Shown: positions 1 to 7,207, numbered from the stretch's first letter. The stretch: DNA of 7,207 nt from Chloroflexota bacterium (GCA_012798275.1 JAAZNO010000523.1:1-7207), one strand, 5' to 3'. Translations and numbers: made by a program. The notes: generated from the letters alone by a model not told the origin.

Positions 1-1967
1 CCGCAGGCGTGACAGGTCTCGCGGCAGTCGCTCAGGAATTCGCCTGCCCGGCTGCGACGCGCGTCTTGTAGCAGAAAACGCTTTTCCACCCCGCTGAGCA
101 GGTGATCCCATGGAAAGACCTCGTCCTCGGTGCGCGGGCGGCACAGGAAATACTCGCGCAGCGCGGCGACCGAGCCGAAAAGCGCTGGCGCTATCTCGGC
201 GAGGGCCTGTTCCCAGGCGTCGAGGTTCCACCATTCATCCCAGGCGTCGAAGCGGGCCCCCAGCTGCCAGGCGCGTTCGATGAGGGCGTTGAGCCGCCGG
301 TCGCCCCGCGTGAGCAGCGCTTCGATACTGGTGGCGGCGTATTTGTTCCACGAGACTTTGAGGCCCCGTCCGCGCAGGTGCTGAAACAGCAGCGCTTGCC
401 GGCGCGCGATGGTCTCCGCATCCGCAAGAGCTTCCCATTGAAAGGCGGTCTGCGGTTTGGGAACGAACGTGCTGACGCTCACGTGGATTTCGGTCTTGCG
501 TCCCCCAAAGCGCACGCCGATGCGGCGCAGTTCGTGCGCCAGGTCCACGATGGCGAGGACGTCCTCATCGGTCTCTCCGGGCAGGCCGATCATGAAGTAG
601 AGTTTGAGGGTGCGCCAGCCGCGTTGGAAGACTTCCCCGGCGAGGGTGAGGAGATCCTCGGTGCGGATGTCTTTGTTGATGCGGCGGCGTAGCGCTTCGG
701 TGGCGGCTTCGGGCGCGAAGGTGAAGCCGGATTTGCGGCTGCCGGTCAACCCCTCGGCCAGGGCGACGGAGAAAGCGTCAATGCGCAGGCTGGGCAGCGA
801 AAACCCCAGGTGCAGCTCGGCGCATTGCTGTTGGAGCGTCTGCAGCAGCGTCTCGATTTCGGTGTGATCGGCGGAGGAGAGCGAGAGGAAGCCGATTTCG
901 TTGTAGCCGGTGGCGGCGGCGATGGCGAAGACGTCGCTGGCGATCTCCGCAGCGGGGCGTTCACGCACGGGGCGGGTGATGATGCCCGCCTGGCAGAAGC
1001 GGCAGCCGTGCGTGCAACCGCGTTGAATCTCGATGACGCCGCGATCGTGGGTCGTCTCGATGTTGGGGACGATTTGCCGGATGGGAGTGGGGGGCAGCGT
1101 GCCTACGATGCGGCGTTGGATGCGCGGCGGCGCCTCGGCGATCAACGGCGTGATCCCGGCGAAATCGCCCTCGCGGGTGTATTCCGGGCGGTAGAAACGT
1201 GGCACGTACAGCCCCTCGACGCGGAGCAGCGCGCGGAGCTGCGCCTCACGGGGCAGGGCACGCGCCGCCTGATAAGCCTCCAGCAGCTCCAGAATGACCT
1301 CTTCCGCCTCGCCGATGACAAAGACATCGAAGAAGTCGCTGATGGGTTCCGGGTTGAAGGCGCCGTGTCCGCCGCCGATGACGAGGGGATGGCGCTCATC
1401 CCGCTCGGCGGCGTGGAGGGGAATCCCGGCGAGATCGAGCAGCTCCAGCGTGTTGGTGAAGAGCTGCTCGTAAGCCGTGCTGATGGCGAGGATATCGAAG
1501 GCGGCGACGGGACGATAGCTTTCCAGCGTGTAGAGCGGCAAGCCGGCCTGCCGGAGGGCAGCGATCATGTCCGGCGCGGGCAGGTAGGTGCGTTCCGCCA
1601 GGGTGTCCTCGTGGCGATTGAGCAGGTCGTAGAGGATCTGCAGCGCAAAGTTGGACATCCCCAGGTCGTAGAGATCGGGGAAGGCGAGGCAGACGCGCGT
1701 GTGGACTTCATCCCATGGCTTGTGGATGGCGTTGAATTCCCCGCCGACATAGCGTCCCGGCTTCTGAACGCGGTGCAGCAGGGCCTCGAGGCTTTCCCAG
1801 GAGAGGGGCGGGAGAGTGGCTGCTGGTTGCTGGAAGCTGGAAGCTGGATGCTGGAAGCTGGAAGCTGGTTGCTGGATGCTGGGAGCTGGTTGCTGGATGC
1901 TGGGAGCTGGTTGCTGGATGCTGGGAGCTGGTTGCTGGGTGCTGGAAGCTGGAAGCTGGCTGCTCAC
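1..1967 (-). CDS. B12-binding-like radical SAM protein, TIGR03960-type (3' end cut by window edge)
   Basis: An open minus-strand frame of 655 complete codons runs off the left edge. From the GTG at 1965-1967, residues 3-49 come from a heptamer repeat and are Pro/Gln/Ser/Ala-rich. Family-like sequence begins near W57 (WESLEALLHRVQKPGRYVGG). Residues about 80-240 resemble a cobalamin-binding Rossmann domain (FPDLYDLGMSN, later GGGHGAFNPEP and VIGEAEE). The radical SAM core follows: the [4Fe-4S]/SAM motif CTHGCRFC has Cys318, Cys322 and Cys325 (CxxxCxxC), then TFAPEA near 418, KLYFMIGLPGE near 455-465 and VSVSTFVPKPQTAFQW from 496. A second CxxxCxxC (Cys648, 652, 655) sits at the window edge, possibly another cluster. 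These motifs match the TIGR03960 family, whose substrate I do not know. No ATG, GTG or TTG occurs in frame between GTG1967 and the conserved domain, and GTG1967 has no clear Shine-Dalgarno sequence, so the start is uncertain. The gene begins 10 bases after yjbQ and is probably cotranscribed with it. The domain identity is sure; the N-terminus is not. Confidence 0.88.
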   Translation of the reverse strand, partial: MSSQLPASSTQQPAPSIQQPAPSIQQPAPSIQQPASSFQHPASSFQQPAATLPPLSWESLEALLHRVQKPGRYVGGEFNAIHKPWDEVHTRVCLAFPDLYDLGMSNFALQILYDLLNRHEDTLAERTYLPAPDMIAALRQAGLPLYTLESYRPVAAFDILAISTAYEQLFTNTLELLDLAGIPLHAAERDERHPLVIGGGHGAFNPEPISDFFDVFVIGEAEEVILELLEAYQAARALPREAQLRALLRVEGLYVPRFYRPEYTREGDFAGITPLIAEAPPRIQRRIVGTLPPTPIRQIVPNIETTHDRGVIEIQRGCTHGCRFCQAGIITRPVRERPAAEIASDVFAIAAATGYNEIGFLSLSSADHTEIETLLQTLQQQCAELHLGFSLPSLRIDAFSVALAEGLTGSRKSGFTFAPEAATEALRRRINKDIRTEDLLTLAGEVFQRGWRTLKLYFMIGLPGETDEDVLAIVDLAHELRRIGVRFGGRKTEIHVSVSTFVPKPQTAFQWEALADAETIARRQALLFQHLRGRGLKVSWNKYAATSIEALLTRGDRRLNALIERAWQLGARFDAWDEWWNLDAWEQALAEIAPALFGSVAALREYFLCRPRTEDEVFPWDHLLSGVEKRFLLQDARRSRAGEFLSDCRETCHAC
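1822..1961. repeat. Heptanucleotide tandem array, 20 units of GCTGGNN
   Basis: Twenty consecutive 7-base units begin with GCTGG on the plus strand without a break. The two variable bases run TT, AA, AA, AT, AA, AA, TT, AT, GA, TT, AT, GA, TT, AT, GA, TT, GT, AA, AA, CT. A higher-order 21-base unit (TT, AT, GA heptamers) is repeated exactly three times at 1864-1926, which points to recent expansion by slippage or unequal exchange. No reading frame used by the downstream gene meets a stop inside the array. Read in the radical SAM frame it encodes PSIQQPA-type repeats. It may be an intergenic simple repeat, a translated low-complexity tail or both. Confidence 0.95.
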
Positions 1968-1982
1968 TATTTGCTCACTATT
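1961..1982. repeat. Perfect 11-base tandem duplication (TGCTCACTATT x2)
   Basis: Two identical copies of TGCTCACTATT lie side by side at 1961-1971 and 1972-1982, next to the heptamer array and sharing base 1961 with it. The second copy contains the yjbQ stop codon (TAG, complement of 1978-1980). The first contains the GTG at 1965-1967, the only conventional start for the downstream radical SAM frame. The matching GTG in the second copy (1976-1978) runs into TAG after three codons, so it cannot serve as a start. Confidence 0.9.
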
Positions 1983-2382
1983 CGCCGGCAGCGATGACGC
2001 GGAGCCAGATGTGGCGGCGGCGGGGACCGTCGAACTCGGCGAAGAAAACCCCTTGCCACTGACCCAGTTGGAGCTGGTGGCGGGTGATGAGGATGAAATG
2101 GTCGCTGCCCACCAACACCGATTTGACGTGCGCCGGCGCATTGCCCTCGCTGTGCGTGTACGGCAGCCCCGGCGGGACCATGCGCTCCAGCACCATCGCC
2201 AGATCGCGCTCGACGGCAGGGTCCCAGTTCTCGTTGAGGACGATGCCGGCGGTCGTGTGCGGGCAGAAGAGAAAACAGACGCCTTCCTCGATGGGGGCTT
2301 CGGCGATGGCTTGTTCGATCTCCGCTGTAATGTCCAGGAGATCCACCTTCGTGCGGGTCTGAATTTCGATTTGTTTGAACAT
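1978..2382 (-). CDS. yjbQ: YjbQ / UPF0047 family protein (secondary thiamine-phosphate synthase type)
   Basis: This 134-residue protein has the usual length of the UPF0047/YjbQ family, small soluble cytoplasmic proteins that assemble as trimers. Three family blocks are visible: CPHTTAGIVLNE at residues 40-51, HSEGNAPAHVKS at 77-88, and LGQWQGVFFAEFDGPR at 106-121. The conserved histidines (H42, H77, H85) fit the proposed ligand- or metal-binding pocket. Family members are annotated as secondary thiamine-phosphate synthases because some of them replace ThiE weakly; the true physiological role is unsettled. The start at 2382 is supported by an AAAGGG site five bases upstream that shares two bases with the rpoD stop codon. 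The gene follows rpoD by 9 bases, so cotranscription and perhaps translational coupling are likely. Its stop is TAG followed at once by in-frame TGA, inside an 11-base duplication. No thiamine pathway gene is seen nearby. Confidence 0.95.
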   Translation of the reverse strand: MFKQIEIQTRTKVDLLDITAEIEQAIAEAPIEEGVCFLFCPHTTAGIVLNENWDPAVERDLAMVLERMVPPGLPYTHSEGNAPAHVKSVLVGSDHFILITRHQLQLGQWQGVFFAEFDGPRRRHIWLRVIAAGE

Positions 2383-2387
2383 GGCTT

Positions 2388-2391
2388 CCCT

Positions 2392-2393
<2 letters not shown>
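2388..2393 (-). promoter_or_regulatory. Ribosome binding site of yjbQ
   Basis: AAAGGG on the minus strand lies five bases before the yjbQ ATG. Its first two bases are the last two of the rpoD TAA, so termination on rpoD and initiation on yjbQ happen at nearly the same place. This supports the chosen start and suggests coupling. Confidence 0.7.
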
Positions 2394-3951
<1,558 letters not shown>

Positions 3952-3960
3952 ACAGGTGTG

Positions 3961-3966
3961 CTCCTC
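3961..3966 (-). promoter_or_regulatory. Ribosome binding site of rpoD
   Basis: GAGGAG on the minus strand lies nine bases before the rpoD ATG and one base after the dnaG TAA. It fixes the rpoD start at 3951 and shows that rpoD has its own initiation signal within the operon. Confidence 0.8.
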
Positions 3967-3967
3967 G

Positions 3968-5818
3968 TTAACGTTTCTGTGGTTTGGGCCACAGGGCGCG
4001 TTGAATGCGGATTAACGTTTCTGACAGTCTGGGCATGACGGCGGCATATTCGGCGCCCTTGAGGTCGCCCATGGCCTGCGCTTCGAGCAATAGCCCACCG
4101 ACTTCTTCGATGCGCTGCCGCACGTGCCCTTCGCGTATCCAGAGGATGGTGCGCAGCAAATCGCGCAGCCAGTCTTCCACCGATTCTTCCGGCAACGGCG
4201 TTTGCGTCCATTCCCTGACGCGCGCTGCGAGCTCCGGCGGCAGCAGGTCTTCCCATTCCAGAACGGGGTTGGCCATGAATTCCAGCAGCGCCAGCCAAAG
4301 CAGGCGTCCCTCAGCGGTGAAGTCGTCATCCCCGAGCGGCTCGAGCTCCAGGCTGACCAATTCCATGTCCACGCGCTCCAGCAGCGCCGGATAGGCCAGC
4401 AGGGTGCGCAAGGCGTGCATCTCCCGATCCTGGGGGTGTTCGCGCTCGTTGCGGGTCTGCTCCCGTCGTACCGCCTCGACGCGCTCGCGCACGCGCAGCT
4501 GCTCCAGCAACATGCGCGCGTCCAAGCCGAGCCGCAGCGCGATTTCCTGGGTGTAGCCTTCCCGTTCGATGGGATTGGAGATGTCGCGCAGCAGCGGCAG
4601 CATCGCCTCCACGATGCGGGCTTTGGCCTTAGGCTCATCCTTGTTTTCCTGTTCCAGCAGGTGCGCAAAAACGAAGCGCACTACCGGCTGGGCCTCCTGC
4701 AAGAGCTGTTCCCAGCGCCGGGAATCCCGCAAGATCAGCTCGTCGGGGTCAAGCCCGTCGGGAAGGGTCGCTACGCGGATCTCGGCGTTCAGCCGTCCCT
4801 CATAACCGATCAGCCCCCGCGCGTCGAAAACCGGCTCCCACTCGCGTTCCAGGCTCTGGCGTGCGGTCTCCAGGCCTCGCAGCGTGGCGTTGATGCCGGC
4901 GGCGTCGGGATCGAGGGCCATGATGAAGCGCCGGGTGAGCCGGTGCAGCTGCTTGAGGTGCGCTTCGGTGAGGGCCGTGCCCATCGGCGCGACGACGTTG
5001 CGATAGCCTTCCTGATGGGAGATCATCACGTCCATGTAGCCCTCGACGATGACCGCGGCGTCGGCCTCGCGGATCGCCTGGCCGGCGCGATCGAAGCCGA
5101 ACAGCACCTGGCTTTTATCGAAGAGGGGCGTCTGCGGCGAGTTCATGTATTTGGGCTCGTCCTCGGGATTGAGCACCCGTCCCCCAAAGGCGATGACCCG
5201 TCCCCGACGGTCGCGGATGGGGATCATCAGCCGGTCGCGGAAACGGTCGTAGGTGCCGCCCTCCTCCCGTTCCACCAACAGCCCGGCTTTGACGAGGTCT
5301 TCGAGGGTAAAGCCCTGCCCCAACAGGTGTGTGCGCAACGCGTCCCAGGAACGCAGGCTGTAGCCCAGCTGGAAGACCTCCATGGTTTCGTCCTTGAAAC
5401 CGCGCCGTTGTAGATAGGCTCTCGCATGAGCCGCCTGGGGCGCTGAGCGCAGCAGCTGGTGGTAATAGTCCGCCGCGGCCTGATGGAGGGCGAGGAGCCG
5501 GTCAGCCTCGGCGCCGGCCTGCACCTGTGAGGGGGTGAGCGGGCGCACTTCGACGCCGGCGAGCCGTCCCAATTCCTCCAGGGCGCCGCGGAAGTCCAGT
5601 CCCTGGGTCTCCATGACGAACGTGAAGATGTCGCCGCCGCGATTGCAGCCAAAACATTGCCAGCGTTGGCTGTCGGGGAAGACGTAGAACGACGGCGTCT
5701 TCTCGCTGTGGAAGGGACAGAGACCGCGCAGGTTGCGGCCGGCGCGCTGCAACGGCACCGTGCGGCCAATGATCTCCGCCACATCCAGGCGGTCTTTGAT
5801 CTGATCAATCACGCTCAT
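3968..5818 (-). CDS. dnaG: DNA primase
   Basis: This 616-residue primase makes the RNA primers used at the replication fork. The CHC2 zinc-binding domain fills residues 1-100, with ligands Cys34, His37, Cys55 and Cys58 (C-x2-H-x17-C-x2-C). The catalytic core includes the basic block [21 protein letters not shown] at 194-214 and the TOPRIM domain, with Glu259 in VIVEGYMD, Asp303 and Asp305 in ALDPDAAG, and Asp357 and Asp359 in GLDPDEL as expected metal ligands. Many primases have DGD where this has DPD; both acidic residues are kept. Residues about 430-616 form an acidic, leucine-rich region in the position of the helicase-binding domain. The length is slightly above the usual 580-600. [12 protein letters not shown] is the canonical family N-terminus, so the start is firm, yet no Shine-Dalgarno sequence precedes it; a promoter ends eight bases upstream. 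The stop is 16 bases before rpoD. Confidence 0.98.
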   Translation of the reverse strand: MSVIDQIKDRLDVAEIIGRTVPLQRAGRNLRGLCPFHSEKTPSFYVFPDSQRWQCFGCNRGGDIFTFVMETQGLDFRGALEELGRLAGVEVRPLTPSQVQAGAEADRLLALHQAAADYYHQLLRSAPQAAHARAYLQRRGFKDETMEVFQLGYSLRSWDALRTHLLGQGFTLEDLVKAGLLVEREEGGTYDRFRDRLMIPIRDRRGRVIAFGGRVLNPEDEPKYMNSPQTPLFDKSQVLFGFDRAGQAIREADAAVIVEGYMDVMISHQEGYRNVVAPMGTALTEAHLKQLHRLTRRFIMALDPDAAGINATLRGLETARQSLEREWEPVFDARGLIGYEGRLNAEIRVATLPDGLDPDELILRDSRRWEQLLQEAQPVVRFVFAHLLEQENKDEPKAKARIVEAMLPLLRDISNPIEREGYTQEIALRLGLDARMLLEQLRVRERVEAVRREQTRNEREHPQDREMHALRTLLAYPALLERVDMELVSLELEPLGDDDFTAEGRLLWLALLEFMANPVLEWEDLLPPELAARVREWTQTPLPEESVEDWLRDLLRTILWIREGHVRQRIEEVGGLLLEAQAMGDLKGAEYAAVMPRLSETLIRIQRALWPKPQKR

Positions 5819-5826
5819 GGGGTTCT

Positions 5827-5854
5827 ATTGTACTCTGGCAGAATTGAATGGCAA
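5827..5854 (-). promoter_or_regulatory. Sigma-70 type promoter of dnaG, predicted near-leaderless transcript
   Basis: On the minus strand TTGCCA (5849-5854) and TACAAT (5827-5832) are separated by 16 bases; each hexamer differs from consensus (TTGACA, TATAAT) at one position. Only eight bases separate the -10 box from the dnaG ATG, so transcription should start 0 to 3 bases before the start codon. This agrees with the lack of a Shine-Dalgarno sequence. The promoter sits wholly in the 49-base gap after DUF503 and would feed dnaG, rpoD, yjbQ and the radical SAM gene. The start site is inferred, not mapped. Confidence 0.6.
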
Positions 5855-5867
5855 GGTCGGCCAGGGC

Positions 5868-6158
5868 TCATCGCAATTCGACGTTCCAGCCGGTGACTTC
5901 GAGGTCGCGGTATTCTTCCTCGATCCAGTGGACGACGTTTTCGAGGACGGCATAGACGTGTCCGCTGTCGTTGGCGACGGTGACGACGGCGATGCCGGCG
6001 GATTGCCAGCGGTCTTGATGCTCGACTTCGGCGGCGGCCACCTCAAAGCGACGGCGTAGTTGAGTGAGCAACGGCTTGAGCTGTCCGCGCTTCTCTTTGA
6101 GGGAGCTCACGCCGGGCAAATAGAGCTGGATAGTACAGGCGCCGATGATCATGGGCAT
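5868..6158 (-). CDS. DUF503 family protein (YlxP-like)
   Basis: This 96-residue protein has the length and signature of DUF503. Visible are an N-terminal strand (MIIGACTIQLYLPG), the block SLKEKRGQLKPLLTQLRRRF at about 19-38, the central VAAAEVEHQDRWQSAGIAVV at about 40-59, VANDSGHVYAVLENVVHWIEE at about 61-81, and a C-terminal strand (DLEVTGWNVELR). Family members are small ferredoxin-fold cytoplasmic proteins; in Bacillus subtilis ylxP lies in the nusA-infB-rbfA region, which suggests a translation-related role, but no biochemical function is established to my knowledge. Two ATGs six bases apart (6158 and 6152) could start it. Neither has a clear ribosome binding site; the first is preceded only by an A-run ending in G. 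It stands 49 bases before dnaG, where rpsU sits in some other bacteria. Confidence 0.92.
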   Translation of the reverse strand: MPMIIGACTIQLYLPGVSSLKEKRGQLKPLLTQLRRRFEVAAAEVEHQDRWQSAGIAVVTVANDSGHVYAVLENVVHWIEEEYRDLEVTGWNVELR

Positions 6159-6198
6159 CTTTTTGCGCGTGGCGCAGTAAGGCGCCGGGACCCTTGCA

Positions 6199-6226
6199 AT
6201 AATAGCGAAAAGTGAAAAAGTGAAAA
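6199..6226 (-). promoter_or_regulatory. Possible promoter for the DUF503 gene inside the A/G-rich repeat
   Basis: On the minus strand TTTTCA (6221-6226) and TATTAT (6199-6204) are 16 bases apart. The -10 box differs from consensus at one base, the -35 box at two. A start near 6192 would give a leader of about 34 bases before the DUF503 ATG. The -35 box and spacer are made of tandem repeat units, so the match may partly reflect A/T-richness. Confidence 0.35.
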
Positions 6227-6251
6227 AGCGAATCAGCGAATCTCAGAATCA
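6205..6251. repeat. Degenerate 8-base tandem array, G(T/C)GAAAAA / GCGAATC(A/T)
   Basis: On the plus strand the units are GCGAAAA (7 bases), GTGAAAAA, GTGAAAAA, GCGAATCA, GCGAATCT and CAGAATCA, end to end. The pattern looks like a short slipped-strand repeat that began from two related unit types. It is strongly A/T-rich against a GC-rich genome and lies upstream of DUF503, between two 8-base inverted repeats. Confidence 0.75.
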
Positions 6252-6431
6252 CTTGCGTGGCAAGGGTAACGCGAACTTCAGGCCGTTCTCAGACTGCCCT
6301 GGAATGAATTCTGGGGCTGATACGCCCCCCAACAACGCGTTTCAGCGCGGGTAGCTCCTGCCAGGTTGCGGATTCCATCCCCAGCCAAACCCGCGAGCCG
6401 TCGCGGCTTCTGCTTACGACTCACATTTTCA

Positions 6432-6454
6432 TTCCCGGCGATGCGCCGAAGGAA
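6432..6454 (-). terminator. GC-rich hairpin after ppa, possible transcript end
   Basis: TTCC-CGGCG, loop ATG, then CGCCG-AA-GGAA forms a nine-pair stem with a two-base bulge, starting 19 bases after the ppa stop. There is no T-run on the minus strand, so this is not a textbook intrinsic terminator. It could be a weak terminator or a 3'-end stabiliser. Confidence 0.3.
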
Positions 6455-6473
6455 CAGGTCGTCTCGTCGGGGA

Positions 6474-7016
6474 TTACCGGCTCGTGCGCAGGTATTTGGC
6501 GTAGAGATCCAGCGCGCGTTCGATTTCCGCCAGCGCCATCTCGCGCCCTTCCCATTTGAGTACTTTGACCCCGATGTGTTGCAGATCTTTGTACACCGAG
6601 AAGAAGTGGGCAACCTCTTCCAGAAAATGGGGGGGCACGTCCTCCAGTTCCTGGTAACCATCGAAGAGCGGATCGGTGGCGGGGACGGCGAGGATTTTGT
6701 CGTCGGCGAGGCCGCGATCCAACATGCGGAAGATCCCCAAGGGGCGCGCCTCGATGACGCAACCGGGAAACGTCGGCTCGTTGGTCATCACGATGATGTC
6801 GAGCGGGTCGCCGTCATCGTAATGCGTGCGGGGGATGAAGCCATAGTCCCCCGGATAATGAAGCGAGGAATACAGCACGCGATCCAGTTTGATGAACCCG
6901 CCGTTTTTATCGTACTCGAATTTGTTCCGCGAACGCTTAGGAACTTCTACGACCACATAGACGACGTCGAGCTCGGCGGTCGGTCCGGGAGGTAATTCGT
7001 GCCACAGATTTGTCAT
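6474..7016 (-). CDS. ppa: Inorganic pyrophosphatase, family I (soluble)
   Basis: This 180-residue cytoplasmic enzyme hydrolyses pyrophosphate to two phosphates, pulling nucleic acid and cofactor synthesis forward. The family I signature is present: NKFEYD at 31-36, YPGDYGFIPRT at 54-64, the metal-binding D68-G-D70-P-L-D73, further likely metal ligands D100 and D105 (LDRGLADDKILAVP), and the active-site YKDLQ near 142. The length matches bacterial family I enzymes (about 175 residues). The frame is open for 32 more codons upstream, but that extension overlaps the preceding gene and has no family character. The ATG at 7016 has a strong AGGAGG five bases away and begins MTNLWHELPPGP, which resembles known N-termini, so I use it. 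The gene stands alone between two non-coding gaps and may have its own transcript; no good promoter was found. Confidence 0.96.
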   Translation of the reverse strand: MTNLWHELPPGPTAELDVVYVVVEVPKRSRNKFEYDKNGGFIKLDRVLYSSLHYPGDYGFIPRTHYDDGDPLDIIVMTNEPTFPGCVIEARPLGIFRMLDRGLADDKILAVPATDPLFDGYQELEDVPPHFLEEVAHFFSVYKDLQHIGVKVLKWEGREMALAEIERALDLYAKYLRTSR

Positions 7017-7021
7017 GCTGT

Positions 7022-7027
7022 CCTCCT
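7022..7027 (-). promoter_or_regulatory. Ribosome binding site of ppa (decides its start)
   Basis: AGGAGG on the minus strand lies five bases before the ATG at 7016. It is the strongest Shine-Dalgarno sequence in the window and rules in favour of the 180-residue product over the longer 212-residue reading. Confidence 0.85.
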
Positions 7028-7092
7028 GAAAGATCTTGTGCGATGTAAGAGCTGTCTTGCCGCGAGTCCAGGGCTTGTGGTGTCTGCCCGCC

Positions 7093-7207
7093 TTATAGTT
7101 TGACGGTCTCACCCTGGATAGGAATGGCGATGCGCTGATAGCCCAGCGCGCGCAGGCCCTCGCCCAGCGCCTGCGCGGGGAGAGGATCGCCGTGGACGAC
7201 GAACGCG
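7093..7207 (-). CDS. C-terminus of an MBL-fold (RNA-metabolising type) protein, partial
   Basis: Only the last 37 codons and the TAA stop are in the window. The peptide includes FVVHGDPLPAQALGEGL, then GYQRIAIPIQGETVKL. This resembles the C-terminal RMMBL segment of metallo-beta-lactamase-fold exonucleases of the CPSF73/YsiH-like class, where a strand ending in VHG (a conserved histidine near the active site) is followed by a helix and ends with a GE-x-V-x-L tail. The catalytic HxHxDH part would lie outside the window. The gene is on the same strand as ppa, 76 bases upstream of it. The assignment rests on a short tail, so the exact subfamily is open. Confidence 0.65.
   Translation of the reverse strand, partial: AFVVHGDPLPAQALGEGLRALGYQRIAIPIQGETVKL

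Larger units (their letters stand above)
6190..6267. repeat. 8-base inverted repeat framing the octamer array
   Basis: ACCCTTGC at 6190-6197 and its exact reverse complement GCAAGGGT at 6260-6267 enclose 62 bases that contain the octamer array. The right arm also forms a small internal hairpin, CTTGC-GTG-GCAAG (6252-6264). A long-loop hairpin, a protein-binding pair or the ends of a tiny mobile repeat are all possible; nothing in the sequence decides between them. Confidence 0.55.
6159..6473. other. Non-coding region between ppa and DUF503
   Basis: About 315 bases carry no convincing gene. The left 110 bases hold the octamer array, its framing inverted repeats and a possible promoter. The right 205 bases are GC-rich with several imperfect inverted repeats: arms 6296-6305 and 6308-6317 (10 bases, two mismatches), 6391-6396 and 6401-6406 (CCGCGA/TCGCGG, four-base loop), and the hairpin just after ppa at 6432-6454. 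None is followed by a clear T-tract on the minus strand. An open frame crosses part of the region but has no family resemblance and overlaps ppa out of frame. Confidence 0.7.

Noticed and set aside
1822..1961. Array considered as a CRISPR
   Set aside because: Units are 7 bases and contiguous, with no unique spacers and no cas genes nearby.
810..1997. Long plus-strand open frame with LEAGSW/LLDAGSW repeats
   Set aside because: It is antisense to the radical SAM gene. Its repeats are just the plus-strand reading of the heptamer array, and nothing upstream in it resembles a protein family.
4124..5413. 429-codon plus-strand open frame
   Set aside because: It lies entirely antisense to dnaG, shows no domain motifs, and is explained by GC-rich third positions on the other strand.
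6278..6661. 127-codon minus-strand open frame after ppa
   Set aside because: Most of it overlaps ppa in another frame, and the rest has no recognisable family features or ribosome binding site.
7028..7092. Promoter for ppa (TGGACT about 17 bases before TACATC)
   Set aside because: Both hexamers match consensus poorly (two and three mismatches), so this is not better than chance in a 65-base stretch.
7017..7112. 32-codon N-terminal extension of the pyrophosphatase
   Set aside because: It overlaps the end of the MBL-fold gene, has no family resemblance, and lies upstream of a strong AGGAGG placed correctly for the ATG at 7016.

Overview
This window reads as a chromosomal housekeeping segment of a GC-rich bacterium, most likely a member of the Chloroflexota. 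That assignment is an inference from three things: the style of the RpoD and DnaG proteins (the extra basic linker before [12 protein letters not shown] in sigma region 3, and a DPDAAG TOPRIM motif in the primase), the presence of a TIGR03960-type radical SAM protein, and the gene order. No database search was possible. Every convincing gene lies on the minus strand, so transcription runs from the right end to the left end. The many long plus-strand open frames are antisense shadows.

In transcription order: (1) the last 37 codons of a metallo-beta-lactamase-fold protein with a C-terminal tail of the RNA-exonuclease/RMMBL type (7093-7207, cut by the window edge); (2) ppa, a family I inorganic pyrophosphatase with a strong ribosome binding site (6474-7016); (3) a non-coding stretch of about 315 bases with imperfect inverted repeats, an A/G-rich 8-base tandem array framed by 8-base inverted repeats, and a plausible promoter; (4) a small DUF503 protein (5868-6158); (5) dnaG primase (3968-5818), preceded by a good sigma-70 type promoter placed so close to the ATG that the mRNA should be nearly leaderless; (6) rpoD, the primary sigma factor (2392-3951); (7) yjbQ, a UPF0047 protein (1978-2382); (8) a radical SAM protein with a B12-binding-like N-terminal domain (about 1-1967, cut by the left edge).

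Genes 5 to 8 are tightly packed (gaps of 16, 9 and 10 bases) and look like one operon. Its core is the primase-sigma factor pair of the macromolecular synthesis operon. No rpsU lies immediately upstream; the DUF503 gene is there instead. Replication priming, promoter recognition and pyrophosphate removal are functionally coherent. The radical SAM and YjbQ proteins are passengers whose link is unclear.

The most unusual element is a perfect run of 20 heptamers, GCTGGNN on the plus strand (1822-1961), between yjbQ and the conserved part of the radical SAM gene. The radical SAM frame stays open through the whole array, and its only conventional start codon is a GTG on the far side of it. Either a Pro/Gln/Ser-rich tail is translated from the repeat, or the array has displaced the native start. 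Because 7 is not a multiple of 3, copy-number change would shift the frame, so a phase-variable switch is possible. I see no CRISPR array, tRNA, rRNA, insertion sequence or defence system, and no evidence for a wholly new multi-gene system.
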